From NCBI RefSeq assembly GCF_907164915.1, contig NC_061862.1, positions 91,135,551-91,199,550 on the forward strand: a DNA stretch of 64,000 nucleotides, read 5' to 3'. Positions 11,923 through 24,645 of the stretch are shown piece by piece. The notes beneath the pieces were generated by a model that saw only the letters and a list, made by a program, of their open reading frames with translations, had not been told where the DNA came from and did no database searches. The position numbers and the translations under genes were made by a program. This DNA comes from Impatiens glandulifera (taxonomy: Eukaryota; Streptophyta; Magnoliopsida; Ericales; Balsaminaceae). Every line of letters begins with the position of its first letter. Within the stretch, counting starts at the first letter, position 1.

Positions 11923-11990
11923 GACCAAAAGGAGGAATCCGCCCGAGAAGGGACTTGCGTCTAATTAGCTAGTTGGTGAGGTAGCTTTAT
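11923..11990 (+). pseudogene. Plastid 16S rDNA fragment (NUPT)
   Basis: About 68 bases, AAAAGGAGGAATCCGCCCGA then CTTGCGTCTAATTAGCTAGT and TGGTGAGGTAGCTTTA, match the part of chloroplast-type 16S rRNA that precedes the CAATAGCTTACCAAGGCGATG segment. There are a few substitutions. Homology stops on both sides as far as can be read by eye, so this is a scrap of transferred organelle DNA in the nucleus, not an rRNA gene. A mitochondrial or bacterial 16S origin is less likely because of the AAAAGGAGGAATCCGCC stretch. Confidence 0.72.
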
Positions 11991-14810
11991 ATGACTATTT
12001 GTAACGTGGACAGTTGGATGGGTTTAAGTGATTAGATCTCATCCGTTGGGAAGTCAAACAAGTGTCCGACCTCCTTTCGGTCGTCTACAGTATATATGAA
12101 CGTCAGAAACTCTTTCGCTTTTGGCTCTTCTCAATAAAGGCTGATATATATATTTTTAATATATGAATTATTTTCTAAAAAAACTAAAATATATAAATAT
12201 TCAACCTATTTACATGTAAGCAATTTAATATGTGGAATAAATTATTTGTGAAATAGATGCAACTCTAGTGGAAGAGTTGTCATTAGCAATTTCAAGGTTC
12301 TGAGTTATTTAAAAATAACTTAACATAATTCACAATTCCATTTTGTATCTTATTATTAATTATACTATTAAAATATATTATGTTTATTTATTTATTTTTA
12401 AAATCACTATATATTTATCTTTTAAAAAAATTACCATTTGTTTTAATCGAAGAACATAATTTGAATACCTAACCTTATTTTTAACAACTCCTAATAAAAA
12501 AACATTGCAAACTCTACTTCTTACACATATCAAGAATCTATTCAAAATCTAAACATACATTGAATATGTAAAGTGATGTGTTAATAACAATTTCGGCATA
12601 ATCAAATTTCGTTTATATCATAAATCTCTCCTAACAACCAAATTCAATCTTTGTTTTTGCTACTAATCAGTTGTCTTTGTCTCTTATCATAATTCATAAT
12701 AATAAGAAATAGAGCCTAAGAAACCAAAAATTACAAATTTAATTCCTACTAAAATTGTTTAAATTAAGTGGGCAGAGTCTGACATCCTAAATATATTAAA
12801 AAAAAATTGTTGTCTATTTCCTCTTTGCAATTCCCTTACCACAAATTTAGTGGCAGATAAGAAAAGAATAACCTCTCAAAATTTAATTTATCCCCTTAAC
12901 TAATTTAATAAATTTTTATTAGCTTTAAGCCTTTTTCAATAGTTGGAAACCAAAAAATAGTAACCATTGTAGATCTATTGATGCCTCTATATAAGACAAT
13001 TTCTTTCACACAAAAACTCAATACAATCTTAGTATGAGCAGCCAAAGCCACTCAATGCCAAAATCTACTTCATGATCTTGGTATCAAAATTGTGTATACA
13101 AACCACAAACAAATGGGCGGGTGTAAAAAAAATATTTATGTTTACAAGTTGCATACACCTTTTTCATCTATATCCCTACCATTTAGTTCACATATTCAAT
13201 CAATTACTCCATCATTTGAGCCGGTCTCGAGTTTTGGGCTGCCACAACTCTGTTTGGAAAAATGCTGATATAATTTTATTGCCTGAGATATAGTTTAAAA
13301 AATTGATAAAAAAATAGTTTTAGTAAAATTTTAACTCATAACCATATAAGAATTTTAAGTGTTTATCTTGAACCACTAAACTATAACATTTTATCTTTAA
13401 AATTACAATAAATTTAACTAAATAGCTTAATATTTTTAACAAATAAGCCACCGCCCTAAAGAAGAGGGGTCTGCCCTAGTCCATCCATAGTCTTGTGAAT
13501 TAAACAAATTTTATTAGAAAAATCATTAAAAAAAATGATTAGATATAAATTCATGGTTCACTAACATTTGAATCCTCAGCCACAAAATGTTAATATAATA
13601 ATTATCCAGGATTAGATTAATTTTGTTAATAATTATAAAAATTATTATATTTATTTAACATAATATAAAATATACTTAATTATGAACAAATTTATTTTAT
13701 TCGCTTTGTAAGCCCCAAACCTATTACCGATTCAACACCATCTAACATTTGCATCCAAAATTCACATGGGAAAAATGGGTTAACTCATTTATGACCATTT
13801 TTAGAAGCTATTCTCAGTAGTTAGTAACCCGTAAAAGAAATACCATATGCAAGATTCTAATTTTTCTTTTGACATAGAAGGATTTCTAGCCGCGCCGGTC
13901 CCGAGAACACGTAAAAAAGAATATTCAGTTTTTTTTATTAAATGGATTGCTTTATTAAATGGATTGCCTAGAATGTGGGCTGCCCTAGCCCGTAGGCTTG
14001 CCCCAAGGCCGGCTCTGATGTTAATCCTCCTCAAAATGTTGATGCAACACTATTCAAGCTAAACCATCTAGCATGAACCCTTACCATCATGATCCCGCTT
14101 GCATCATCTATGACCATATTCGAGACACATCTTCAATCTATAAAATATAAAACAAAAGAGAACTTGTCTTATTGCAATAAATATGAAAACAAAAGTTGTT
14201 ATATCTTGATATTTTATCTAATCTCATAAAAAAAATATTCCTATATATACAATTTTCATGTGCCTACTAATAAACCAAGACCAATATCATGGGATATAAT
14301 AAGTCTTTTAAACTGCAATGGTTAAGCACCAAAAATGTGCATTTGTAAAATCAGCAAATCAAATCAATGGTAGCTAAATGAATATAGATTTAAGAATTAA
14401 CCCATTATTACAACATGAAATAACATTTAGATATAAATAAACAAATATGATTATTTTGTAATTCAAAATTGATAATACGAATGATTTGAGAGAAGAATTG
14501 ATGGGTTGAGTGGATAGTACTTAGATTATTTGGATAACTGGATTTAAAATCTAAATAATCCACACATCCAAGACCAAGAAGAAGGTCTACAGTCTAAGTT
14601 CCCCATCAACTACCCAACTAGAGTATGATATTATAATCCGAAACTCTTCAAAAATTGGCCCCCCATTGGAAACAATTTTAAATTTCTGAAATGTAACATT
14701 CCAAACATTCTATATCTAGATTACAAAGGAAAATAAAACAAAAAATAGAGCCATCTAGTAGATGCTCAAATACTATGATCTACTTCCTAAGCCTACAAGG
14801 ACTATTTTGT
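11991..14810. other. AT-rich intergenic DNA with old repeat scraps
   Basis: No gene was supported. A palindrome-like CCGACCTCCTTTCGGTCG lies near 12070. GAGCCGG-type ends near 13215 and 14010 resemble degenerate hAT-type termini, with no matching target duplication. SINE-like box motifs near 12250 and (minus strand) 13400 are too weak to call. Short frames at 13072, 13801 and 13847 lack any family features. Confidence 0.35.
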
Positions 14811-14995
14811 GGCCTTGTTTGATCTAGGATTTATTTGAATAACCAAGTGGTTATTTTCAAATAATCATGTTTCATGTAGGTTATTGAAAACATGTTGATT
14901 TTAATAGGTATTTTGGTTGATGATTTGAGTAGATTGATAATTGGATAGTTGATTATTTGAAATAAAACTTAGATAACTCAAACCAAAACAAGGCC
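14811..14995. mobile_element. PIF/Harbinger-like MITE (GGCCTTGTTT family)
   Basis: It starts GGCCTTGTTTGATC and ends CCAAAACAAGGCC, giving terminal inverted repeats of about 11 bases on a 185-bp, AT-rich, non-coding body. The ends match two better preserved MITEs at 45711 and 47458, which carry TAA or TTA duplications. Here the flanks are TGT and TTA, so the duplication has decayed or the boundary is off by a base. Confidence 0.6.
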
Positions 14996-15964
14996 TTAAA
15001 TGATAAGTGATTGAAACAAACTACTATGCGCCTGCAATTTCAAGAATGAAGCTGGGGAAACGCCAGAGTGAGAATCACATCAACGAGCAAGAATTGTGTT
15101 TCCATTATTAACACCCAAACATTAGAAGTAGAAAATAAATAACCACATATATATGCACAAAATGTTCAAGAAATTGGTGATATAAGCTCAAAATGCTCAA
15201 CTCAACCTTGTTCATTACCTGTTCATATTTGCACTGCAGTATATAGAAACCAAATTGGTTCAATGAAAATCACTGGAGCTTCAAAACTGAACCACCAGTG
15301 TCACTGAAGAAGAAAGCAGCTCAAAAACAAGAACCTGAAATAATATAGACAAATACATTTAACATATGTAGCAAGAAAAAAAGATGGAAGGAAAGAAAGA
15401 AAAAAACTAAGAGCTTAAGGCAATGGAGAATTGGAGATGACCCCTCATATTTTCATTGTTTGTCCTTTTTGTATTCAATATTTCGGGCTCTTGTGGAACT
15501 GTAAGAGATTTTTTTTATCTTGGAAAATTTCAAGAAAAACTTTATTAAATCAAATGTGATGAGAACCATCAAATCACTTCATTCATCAACTTCATACTAA
15601 TTTAACCTAAGTAATCTTAAAATTTTCAGATAACAAGATTTTTATTACATAACCTAGATTTTTATTTTCCAAACAAGCTCAAGAATACAGAGTGAGTCAT
15701 GCCTGGTACAATCATCATTGCTGAGAAGCCTAGATCCATCTTTGTAAGGGGCTACCACAAGAAATGACTTTCAATCTTGGTCATCTTTTTGTGGATCATT
15801 TTGCTTAAACGGTTTTCTCTTTTTCTTTTCATTTTAAACGATATAAAGAGGGTATTTTCCCATATGTTAGTTTGATCCCTTGTCTAATTAACATGACATT
15901 ACCAAAGAAAATCTTGGAATCTCATAAATAAAAAAATTTAAAGAACATTAAGTCACCTTTATCG
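14996..15964. other. Downstream region of the 15.97-17.2 kb gene
   Basis: No coding sequence was recognised. It lies 3' of the minus-strand gene ending at 15965 and should contain its 3' untranslated region. AATAAA-like signals on the minus strand occur in the AT-rich stretches, but no single poly(A) site can be chosen. Confidence 0.35.
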
Positions 15965-17212
15965 TCAAGGAATGATCCCGTGAACAAAGAACTTGTGACC
16001 TCTATAAGAAAGAAATCTTTCCTCAGCCCCAACACTCCATAAATGGCCTTGTAGCTCCATAGCTCCTTTTACGCCCGTCGTTTTCCACACAAACTCAAAA
16101 AGCCCAAGAGCCTTATTCAACTGTCTTAAACCATTCATAACCATCTTCTCATCATTTGAAGTCAAGATTTTCCCCATGTACAAATAAAAGTTATTCTTTC
16201 TCTCAGCCTCACAAAACCCACCACAAAGATCCAAATCAACTGCACTAATGCTTCCATAGAGGTAGTAAAGCAAAAGAATGAACAAGCACCGAGATGAATG
16301 ACCTAATGACTTTGTTAGCTTCTTCTGCAATAAACTTTCCTGAAACTGACTCTCTCTATACCCAATGCTTTTATCTATCAACAAATCTTTAATTTGAAAA
16401 AGCCCTTCTTTCATGGCCTCAAGTCTCGTCAAGTGAGAAACCAATTCACTCTCGAATTTCAAACAACTAATAAGATCACCGAACATCTCTCCAACTTCCC
16501 CCCAGCTATGAGTCTCAGGTGAAGACCCGATTCTCTTAGGAGAGAGACGCATCCATGAAGCAGTTTCAAGGTCATATGATGTTGCAACGTTCAAGAATTC
16601 TAAACAAGTGGATACAATTTGTTGAGCCATTTTAATTTCATTGGATGGAGATTGATGTATTCTAACATCAAGTTCGGTTTTCAATTCGGTTAGTAGCTCC
16701 TCGAGTGCACCTGTCCAGATCTGGTATTGTGTAACCTGTGGACATATTGCAAGTCGCACCAATTTTTTATGTTGAGCAGAAATGTTCAGAAAGTTGCACA
16801 CCTCTGTTAGCGAAGTAATCGTGACTGGCACTCTTTCACTCGGTTTACAGAAGAAAGGAAACCGACCCTTTGAATTGTTTGCTAATGCTTGTTGCATTTT
16901 TGGAGATCCAATGAAATATCTAGCTAATGACTTGAAAGAAAGCATGTCTTTGGTAACTCGATCATCGGTGAGTACAGTATGATCATTAGTATTAATCAAC
17001 CTTCTATCAAGCACATCAACATTTCTCAAAGATTGTGATAATTGTGACAGCTTTGGAAATCCATTCTCATGAGAATCAAATGGCATTGGTTCTTCATGAT
17101 AATCTCTAAAGCAGTTATTAAGCAGAATATTTAGATGAAGAATTGTATCTTGCCTGGCCCTTGAACGTTTTGGATAATTGAAGAGTTTCAGAACGTATTT
17201 GTAGGCTACCAT
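15965..17212 (-). CDS. Uncharacterised plant protein, about 415 aa
   Basis: I do not recognise the family. The frame is open from 17281 to 15965. The minus strand has a good splice acceptor (TTTATGTTCTTGCAG) ending just before the GC of codon 7, so the first six codons of the longest frame are intron. A donor (CGTCAG/GTTATT) lies near 17383 in an upstream, Met-less exon, so exon 1 is probably untranslated and the Met at 17212 (MVAYKYVLKLFN) is the likeliest start. The protein is soluble, Leu-rich and mostly helical, with a basic patch PKRSRARQ near its start and a distinctive C-terminus (RFLSYRGHKFFVHGIIP). There is no transmembrane segment or signal peptide. Codon use and the long uninterrupted frame argue for a real host gene. 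It diverges from the small gene at 17599 across a short shared promoter. Confidence 0.8.
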   Translation of the reverse strand: MVAYKYVLKLFNYPKRSRARQDTILHLNILLNNCFRDYHEEPMPFDSHENGFPKLSQLSQSLRNVDVLDRRLINTNDHTVLTDDRVTKDMLSFKSLARYFIGSPKMQQALANNSKGRFPFFCKPSERVPVTITSLTEVCNFLNISAQHKKLVRLAICPQVTQYQIWTGALEELLTELKTELDVRIHQSPSNEIKMAQQIVSTCLEFLNVATSYDLETASWMRLSPKRIGSSPETHSWGEVGEMFGDLISCLKFESELVSHLTRLEAMKEGLFQIKDLLIDKSIGYRESQFQESLLQKKLTKSLGHSSRCLFILLLYYLYGSISAVDLDLCGGFCEAERKNNFYLYMGKILTSNDEKMVMNGLRQLNKALGLFEFVWKTTGVKGAMELQGHLWSVGAEERFLSYRGHKFFVHGIIP

Positions 17213-17383
17213 TCTGCAGTTTTTTTTCAAATTACCCTTGATGAGATGGAGATCCAAACAGCCTGCAAGAACATAAAACAAACATTCATGTCAAATCATA
17301 GGAATGGGAAGATGAAGAAGAAGAAGAAGATACTGGGTTTTGCTTAATTTAGAGTTTCCAAGAGACAAAAGCTCAAAATAACC

Positions 17384-17598
17384 TGACGCGATTAACAGTC
17401 GAGAGAGAGGGAGAGAAGACGGGAGATTGTGCAGTGAGATGTAGCAGCATTTGGGTTTAACCCTAAAGGCGAGTTCTGAGTTAACTCAGGGATAAAAGTT
17501 GAGAAAATAAGCCCATTGTCTCTTTAAAAAATGATATATAAGAAGAAGAAGAAGAAGAAAAGGATGTTGATAGAAGAACACAGCGGCGGAGAGGAAAG
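17384..17598. promoter_or_regulatory. Short divergent promoter with telo-box-like motif
   Basis: Only about 200 bases separate the inferred first exon of the minus-strand gene and the plus-strand start codon at 17599. The interval has GGGTTTAACCCTAAAG near 17453, which includes an AACCCTA telo-box-like core common in promoters of housekeeping and ribosomal genes in plants. A GAAGAAGAAGAAGAAG run lies near 17540. No clear TATA box serves either direction. The first exon itself overlaps part of this interval, so exact start sites are uncertain. Confidence 0.5.
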
Positions 17599-17787
17599 AT
17601 GGTAATTTGGTCGTACCCACCTACGCGCAAGCAACTAGCAATCAGCGTTGGGCTATTCCTTACCGGCGCGTCCCTCTTTGCGATCGGAGCACATCTCTCT
17701 TTCGTCAACGTTGCCCCACAACAAGCCCGCACCAAAGCTCGGAGCGACTTCGTCAAGGACCGTCTTCGAAAGATACTCGATGATTGA
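17599..17787 (+). CDS. Small single-pass membrane protein, 62 aa
   Basis: The frame codes a compact protein: a short N-terminus (MVIWSYPPTRKQ), one hydrophobic segment at about residues 13-31 (LAISVGLFLTGASLFAIGA), then a polar basic/acidic tail ending KARSDFVKDRLRKILDD. The layout fits a small membrane-anchored protein with a cytosolic or stromal helical tail. It looks like a widely conserved small plant protein of unknown role, but I cannot name it. The start at 17599 is the first ATG after a purine-rich leader (GGAAAGATGG, with a favourable A at -3). It is divergent to the 15.97-17.2 kb gene. TTTAGGGTTTAGGGTTT at about 17875 is in its 3' region. Confidence 0.78.
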   Translation: MVIWSYPPTRKQLAISVGLFLTGASLFAIGAHLSFVNVAPQQARTKARSDFVKDRLRKILDD

Positions 17788-18309
17788 ATCGCCCATCTTA
17801 TTTAGAATCTTCTGAAGGCGAATGGTGAAGACTGAAGACGGTGGTTAGTTTCCTTCATTTCTGGGTTTTTTCTTTAGGGTTTAGGGTTTGGATAATGTTC
17901 ATCTGTGAATATCCACTGTCTGGTGTGTTGATGTAATTGGACTACTTGTTCTTTGTTTTTGGATCTCGATTTGGGTTGGGTATGATAGTTATTAACCTTC
18001 AACTGTTTGTGGAAATGCTTAAATGAATCAAAACAGTGGATTATCAAATTAAATTTGTTGTTTTGATAAGATAACTGAATTAAATTATTTTCTAAATGAA
18101 TGAAAAGTGTTCCTCATTATCAAAAATTTAATCGAAAATTTCTTCCTTTGATTCATCAAATGGGTTAAATAACAAATGGTTCAAACAAGGCTCAATCAAA
18201 GTAAAAGTTTTATAAAATAATAATTTATTTAATTTATAAAATAAAATATTTGTAATATTATCTTCACATAAATTTCAACTATTTAGAAATTAATCTGGTT
18301 AGGTTTATA
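17788..18309. other. Downstream region of the small gene, then AT-rich DNA
   Basis: It probably contains the 3' untranslated region of the 62-residue gene up to about 18000, including a two-unit TTTAGGG run near 17875. Nothing else was recognised. Confidence 0.35.
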
Positions 18310-18927
18310 ATATTACTACTTGATATACTGGAAAAATTACTAATATTATACGTATATCGAAAATATTGTATCGCAATATATCGTAAATATCGACTTTTAA
18401 GGTATGTCGAGAAAAATGTAAGATATGGTACCGATACCGAAATTATTGGTACGGTAAAATATGCGATTTTAAAAATTTTGATATATCGAGATATATCGAA
18501 ATAATAAAATATTATTTATAAATTAAAATATAATATATATATATATATATAATAAATAATTAAATAAATTTAATATTAATTTAATTATATAAATATAATT
18601 TTGGAATAATATCAAAATATAATTATACTGAAATATTATTCAATATATACAAAATCTATTTTACGATGAAATTGATTATTTTTAAGTTAATATGTTTTTT
18701 TTATGTATCAAATGTATAATACAGATATCGTACCAAAATTAAGATATACCAAAATCAAGGTAAGGTAAATGTATAAATTTTTCGTATACCGAAATTGAGG
18801 TATACCGAAATCAAGGTATGCCGAAATTAAGTTAAGGTAAAGGTAAGAATTTTTTATATACCGAAATTTTCGATAAGGTATAAGGTATGTATAAAACATT
18901 AAGGTATACCGTATCGACCCACCCCTA
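18310..18927 (-). repeat. ATATCG/TACCG-rich repeat, hAT-like right end
   Basis: Short motifs such as GGTATACCGAAAT and ATATCGAAAAT are repeated in both orientations over about 600 bases, and the right edge reads ATCGACCCACCCCTA. Its complement, TAGGGGTGGG, is a usual hAT-type terminus. A matching left terminus was not found, so it is truncated or only an hAT-like relic. It abuts the dehydrogenase pseudogene at about 18975. Confidence 0.45.
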
Positions 18928-18974
18928 AATGTCTATATATAAATAAAATATTAGTATAATATTTAAAATACAAA

Positions 18975-19976
<1,002 letters not shown>

Positions 19977-20307
19977 ATTAAGGTTGTGATCAAAACATTA
20001 ATAAAAGAATAATTATTTGAATGTTGTAAGTGGTTTGTTTAATAAGAGACAAAAAGAAAAGTTGTTGCTATAATTTAATATATTGGATCGATTAATGGAA
20101 GAATATGCTTTCATGGAAGGAGAAAATGATGATTTGAAATATAAGCATGAGGGTTTAGGAATTGAGGGGAATATTGAGTTTGGTTTCAATTGTTTTATTT
20201 TATTATTTGGTAAAAAAAAGAAAAAGAAAAAAAAGGAATAATGCTAATTTTATAATCGAACTATAATGAAATATTCACGTATATCACTCAACTAGTTTTT
20301 GTTCATG
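19977..20307. other. AT-rich spacer after the SDR relic
   Basis: No gene or known repeat was recognised; there is an A-rich tract (AAAAAAAAGAAAAAG-like) near 20210. Confidence 0.35.
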
Positions 20308-20472
20308 TATACCACTAGGGGTGTAAACGAGTGAAGTTGTTCGTGAGTAGCTCGATTATAAAATCGAGCTCAAGCTCGAGTTTTACATTTGTTGTTCGAG
20401 TAGCTCGCGAGTAGCTCGTTATATATTATATATTGTATATTATATATTATATATAATATATTATATCTATTT

Positions 20473-20507
<35 letters not shown>

Positions 20508-22460
20508 TAAATATATAAAAACAATACTTATACCTTAAAAGGGTATAATTTAGTAACACCCAATACTTATTATGTCAATAGGTGGTGTTTGGTAAAGGGT
20601 ATTACCCTGTTGGGATAGTATAATTATGTCAACTAGGGTGGTTCTCATGCATTGCACGATTGAATCGATAAAATAAATCAAACAAATAATTTTATTATTG
20701 ATAACTCATTCCAAACATTTAAGTTAAGATAAATATATCTAATAAAATATATAAAAAATTATGATAAACAAAAGTTGTTCACAATTTTAATATTCTATTA
20801 AATATAATTTTTTTTTTTATCTAATGTGACATATTATCAATAAACATAAATAATGGAGAGAATGATTTTTTTATGTACAAATTAATATTTGTCTAGAGGA
20901 TAAATGTTATCAAACTCGTTAACAAATTTATTTGTTTAAATAGATTGTTTAATAAATAAAATAAAATAAAATAAAAGAATTTTATAAAATAAATTTACAT
21001 CTGCATATATTGGAATAAATATTCACACAAATAGTTGACATTAGTTTGTCATATTAAAAATATTTATCTCTTCAATAAAAAATATTTAATTGTTTACAAT
21101 ACCTTAGTATCAAAAATAAAACTTTATACAAATTAATATCACTCTTTAAAGACGAATCAAACATACAGTACGTTGATTATTATTAACTTTATATTAATTA
21201 TTTCTCTTAAATTATTTTACAACCACAAACTCAATCAACTAAATAAAATATGACACAGTTGATAGAAATGTTATTTAAAGTGTAAAGAGTAAAACATACA
21301 GAAATTCAACTAATATTTTTCTTACTTAAAATAAAAATAACAAAATTCTATAAAATTCATTTTCAATTCCTATACAAATATCATCGATATTTTATAACTT
21401 TATCCCAATAAATTCAAATTTTAACATATTACTAATCCTTATACATTTTGGTGAAGGCTATTTCTTTCTGATAACGATAATTTTAGTTTACATCAACTCC
21501 CATTTTATTATTAATTGTTAACTTAGATTTTAATGTTCAACGTATGAATCACCTCAATTTATTTAGGGTTAAGATTTTTATCATATACATTATGTTAGTT
21601 AATAATAAATAAAATATTATTTTATCTTAAATAATTAGTAGTTATTAGTTGATAATTGTGATTAGTATCTTAATTAAAAAATATTATGGTAATATATCAC
21701 AAATCTTTGAATATATAATAAATTATTGATTTTAATTATGAAATATAAATTACTTAAAAAAAACTATAATTTTAATTAAACTAAATTGAAATCGGTTTAT
21801 TAGCAATCTAACTAAAACAAAATATAAAATAAAATAAAATAAAATAAACTACCTTATCTTTACATTCTACTTAAGTAATAAATTTTAAGTATTCTTTATA
21901 TTTTTATTATGATATATTTTAAATATTCGTTATTATAAATTAAACAATATAAAAAATTAAACCTTTTAAAGGTAAAATAAAAATGAAAGCAAAATTGTAT
22001 ATAAAAAATATTATTATCCCAATATATTCACTTTTAATTTATAATTATGACAAAAAAAAATCTTAAATAAGACAAAATCATAATATATTAACTTTTAATT
22101 TATAATTTATAATTCTGATCCAAAAAAAAATAAACAAGACAACAAATCTATTTAATCCAAAAACATAATTAAACACATGAACAAAATTTTCAGACATCAA
22201 ATAATAACTATCTTCCAAGTTTATGTTGATTTACAATTCTAAATCACCATTTCGAGACTCTATTGTTTATATAACATTGTTTTTATTTGTATATGCATTT
22301 TTCTAAAAAAACAATTTTAATTGTTTTTTTTATTATGCTTTAAATGAGAAAAGCTGGAAAAGTTGCAAGAGCAAATTAAATCACAGTTGAGGATTATAAT
22401 TATTATCTACATTATCATTCTCTCTTTGTAAATGTATCTTTTTGTATAGGTATTATTTTG

Positions 22461-22917
22461 TTCAAGTTTATTGCATTTGTATCAACATAAGCCTAACAAT
22501 CCTGAAATTGAATTATATCCAATAAACATTCCAATAACATTGCTGAATAGACTTGTAAAATAAATGAATTTATATCATCAACAACAAAGAAAAACTTAAG
22601 CTTCTATGTAATGAGAGATGATTCAAGGTAATTATTATCGTCACAACACTTGAAGACTGTCTCATTTGAAGTATATGTGTTTGAAGTATATGTGGTTGTT
22701 TGTGCAGGTATCTGATTTTCACTTCTTATTCTCACAATGTTGCTCCAAAAGGGAAGTTTATTGTATTTGTATCAACAGAAGCAGAGACTGACAACCCTGA
22801 AATTGAATTAAACCTAATTAATTTGCAGTTCTTATTCTCACAATGTTACTCCAAAAGGAAGTTTATTGTATTTGTATCAACAGAAGCAAATACTGAGAAC
22901 CCTGAAATTGAATTAAC
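22461..22917 (+). pseudogene. Three fragments of a Rab GDP-dissociation inhibitor gene
   Basis: The plus strand codes YSHNVAPKGKFIVFVSTEA followed by ETDNPEIEL at 22707-22815, again from about 22828-22917 (QCYSKRKFIVFVSTEA, TENPEIEL), and a shorter third copy at about 22461-22515 (KFIAFVST, NPEIEL with a stop). This is the C-terminal region of plant Rab GDI, which extracts prenylated Rab GTPases from membranes. The middle copy is preceded by TTTGTGCAG, a splice-acceptor-like sequence, so an exon with intron edge was taken. Only about 35 residues are represented. The host is the Helitron at 20633-23839. Confidence 0.8.
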
Positions 22918-23119
22918 CCAAAAACTGGCATTTTTCTTCTCTCATTCATTCCCAATGTTTGATAATTAGAAAAATGTTATTTTATATTCAGCATTGAAAC
23001 CTTCCAATAAACTTGTAAACATTAAGAAAAACCTAAGCTACTATGTAAAGAAAGAGGATTCAAACCTAACTTAAGCCCAGTTTTTCGTTCTGAGATGGAC
23101 TTCCGCTGTCAACGTCATC

Positions 23120-23600
23120 TGGATGTTGTCTTCTTTAGTCGTCAATGTTCTGGTACCGTTAGGGATGTTGGCTTCTTTGGTCGTCGATGTTCTGGCACCG
23201 TTAGCAACCATGTTTGCTTCTCTCACTCTCAAGCATCTGGAAATGCGTCGAACAACTAATCAAACCCTAGCCTTCATCATAAAGATGGAGAAAGAGGCAG
23301 GGAAAGAAACAAATCTACATCAATAACAACAAATAAAGACCTAAATAAAGACCTAAGCTCTCCACCTGGAAATTTCCGAGAGGCAACTAATCAAACCCTA
23401 GCTTTCATCTACGAAGATGAAGAAATCGGCTTCTTTGGTTGTCAATGTTCTGGTACCGTTAGCAACCACGGTTGCTTGGTTGCTTCTCTCACTCTCAAGC
23501 ATCTGAAAATGCGTCGAACAACTAATCAAACCCTAGCCTTCATCAAAGAAGATGGAGAAAAAGGCAGGGAAAGAAACGAATATGCATCAACAATAAACAA
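23120..23600 (+). repeat. Duplicated gene-like segment in the Helitron
   Basis: A block containing GTCAATGTTCTGGTACCGTT, CTCTCACTCTCAAGCATCTG and GCGTCGAACAACTAATCAAA occurs at about 23140-23310 and again at about 23440-23585. Base composition is less AT-rich than the surroundings, suggesting captured genic sequence. Neither copy gives a protein I recognise. Confidence 0.6.
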
Positions 23601-23861
23601 TAAAGACCTCAGCTCTCCATCTGGCGGCTTCTCCTTGAGGCTGGTTGCCCTTTGCTTCCCTCTGGAAATTAACCATAACCTAAGAAAGAGGCAGAGAAAA
23701 AAACAAATAATTATATTTATACTAAAATGAAAATGGAGCTCCACGACCCGCGAGATTCAGATAAAAACCCGAAGCACTATGCTGAGCGCGTGGATGGTAC
23801 CTCCCATCATTTTTTTAAGCATTATTATATATGTATAGATAGTAAGATTACATAGGTGTTT

Positions 23862-24645
23862 GGTTGGATTAATTTTATACTCACAGTAAAATTGTTGATA
23901 TACCTTATACCTTAAAATGGGTATAATTTAGTAACACCCAATACTTGTTACAAGAAGTATTAAATTATTAATTTTTTTAATATTAACCTTATTAGATTGT
24001 AATTTAATCTTTCATTAAATTTTAATTATTAAGCTTTAAATATTTTTTTAATTTGAGCAATTATACTATTTTTTAGAAAATCAAATTATTTTATATTTAT
24101 TTTTAAAAAGAATGTTAATATTTGTTTTATAATTAGTAATATAAAAAATAATAATAATATAATTATTATCTCTTATATTAAATACTTATTAATTTAATAA
24201 AAAAAATTATCTTTCATATTTTAAACTAAATTATAAAATAATAATAATTATTTATTTTAAAACAATTTATTTTTACAACATTCAAAAATGGAAGGCTTAA
24301 GCAAATGATTCATTTCCATTAATTTATTTGTGATTTTATTGTTATATATTTATTAATATTAATTATTGATAAATATTTATTTAATTATAGGAATTTAAAT
24401 ATAATAAAAATATATATATATATATAAATTATATAATCATATAGAATTATTATTTATTATTTAAAATATTTATATGATAATTAAATATATTTTTATTAAT
24501 TTAAATATAATTAATAATAAAATTAAATAAGATAAATATTAAAATATTTAATATTTTTACTATTTTCTTATACCATCAACCAAACACAAAATTATATAAC
24601 TTATATAATTAATACTCATTTTTATCATTCTAACCAAACACTAAT
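23862..24645. repeat. Possible AT-rich TIR element
   Basis: GGTGTTTGGTTGGATT at the left and TCTAACCAAACACT at the right form approximate inverted ends around an extremely AT-rich body. Related GTGTTTGGT ends occur at 20582/24735 and near 60980. Target duplications were not resolved, so the exact boundaries and class are uncertain. Confidence 0.35.

Larger units (their letters stand above)
20633..23839 (-). mobile_element. Non-autonomous Helitron with captured gene fragments
   Basis: On the minus strand it begins TCTATACATATATAATAATG (23839 downwards) and ends with a short hairpin TCGTGCAATGCATGA (one G-T pair) followed by GAACCACCCTAG at 20633. These are the TC 5' end and hairpin-plus-CTRR 3' end of Helitrons. 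It lies between A and T with no target duplication, as expected. Length is 3207 bp. No Rep/helicase frame is visible. Inside are three Rab-GDI exon fragments and a duplicated CT-rich gene-like segment. It sits inside the hAT element 20316-25428. Confidence 0.8.

Noticed and set aside
13214..14018. Possible hAT element with GAGCCGG-type ends
   Set aside because: Ends are only loosely inverted (GAGCCGGTCT and AGGCCGGCTC) and the flanks do not match over 8 bases.
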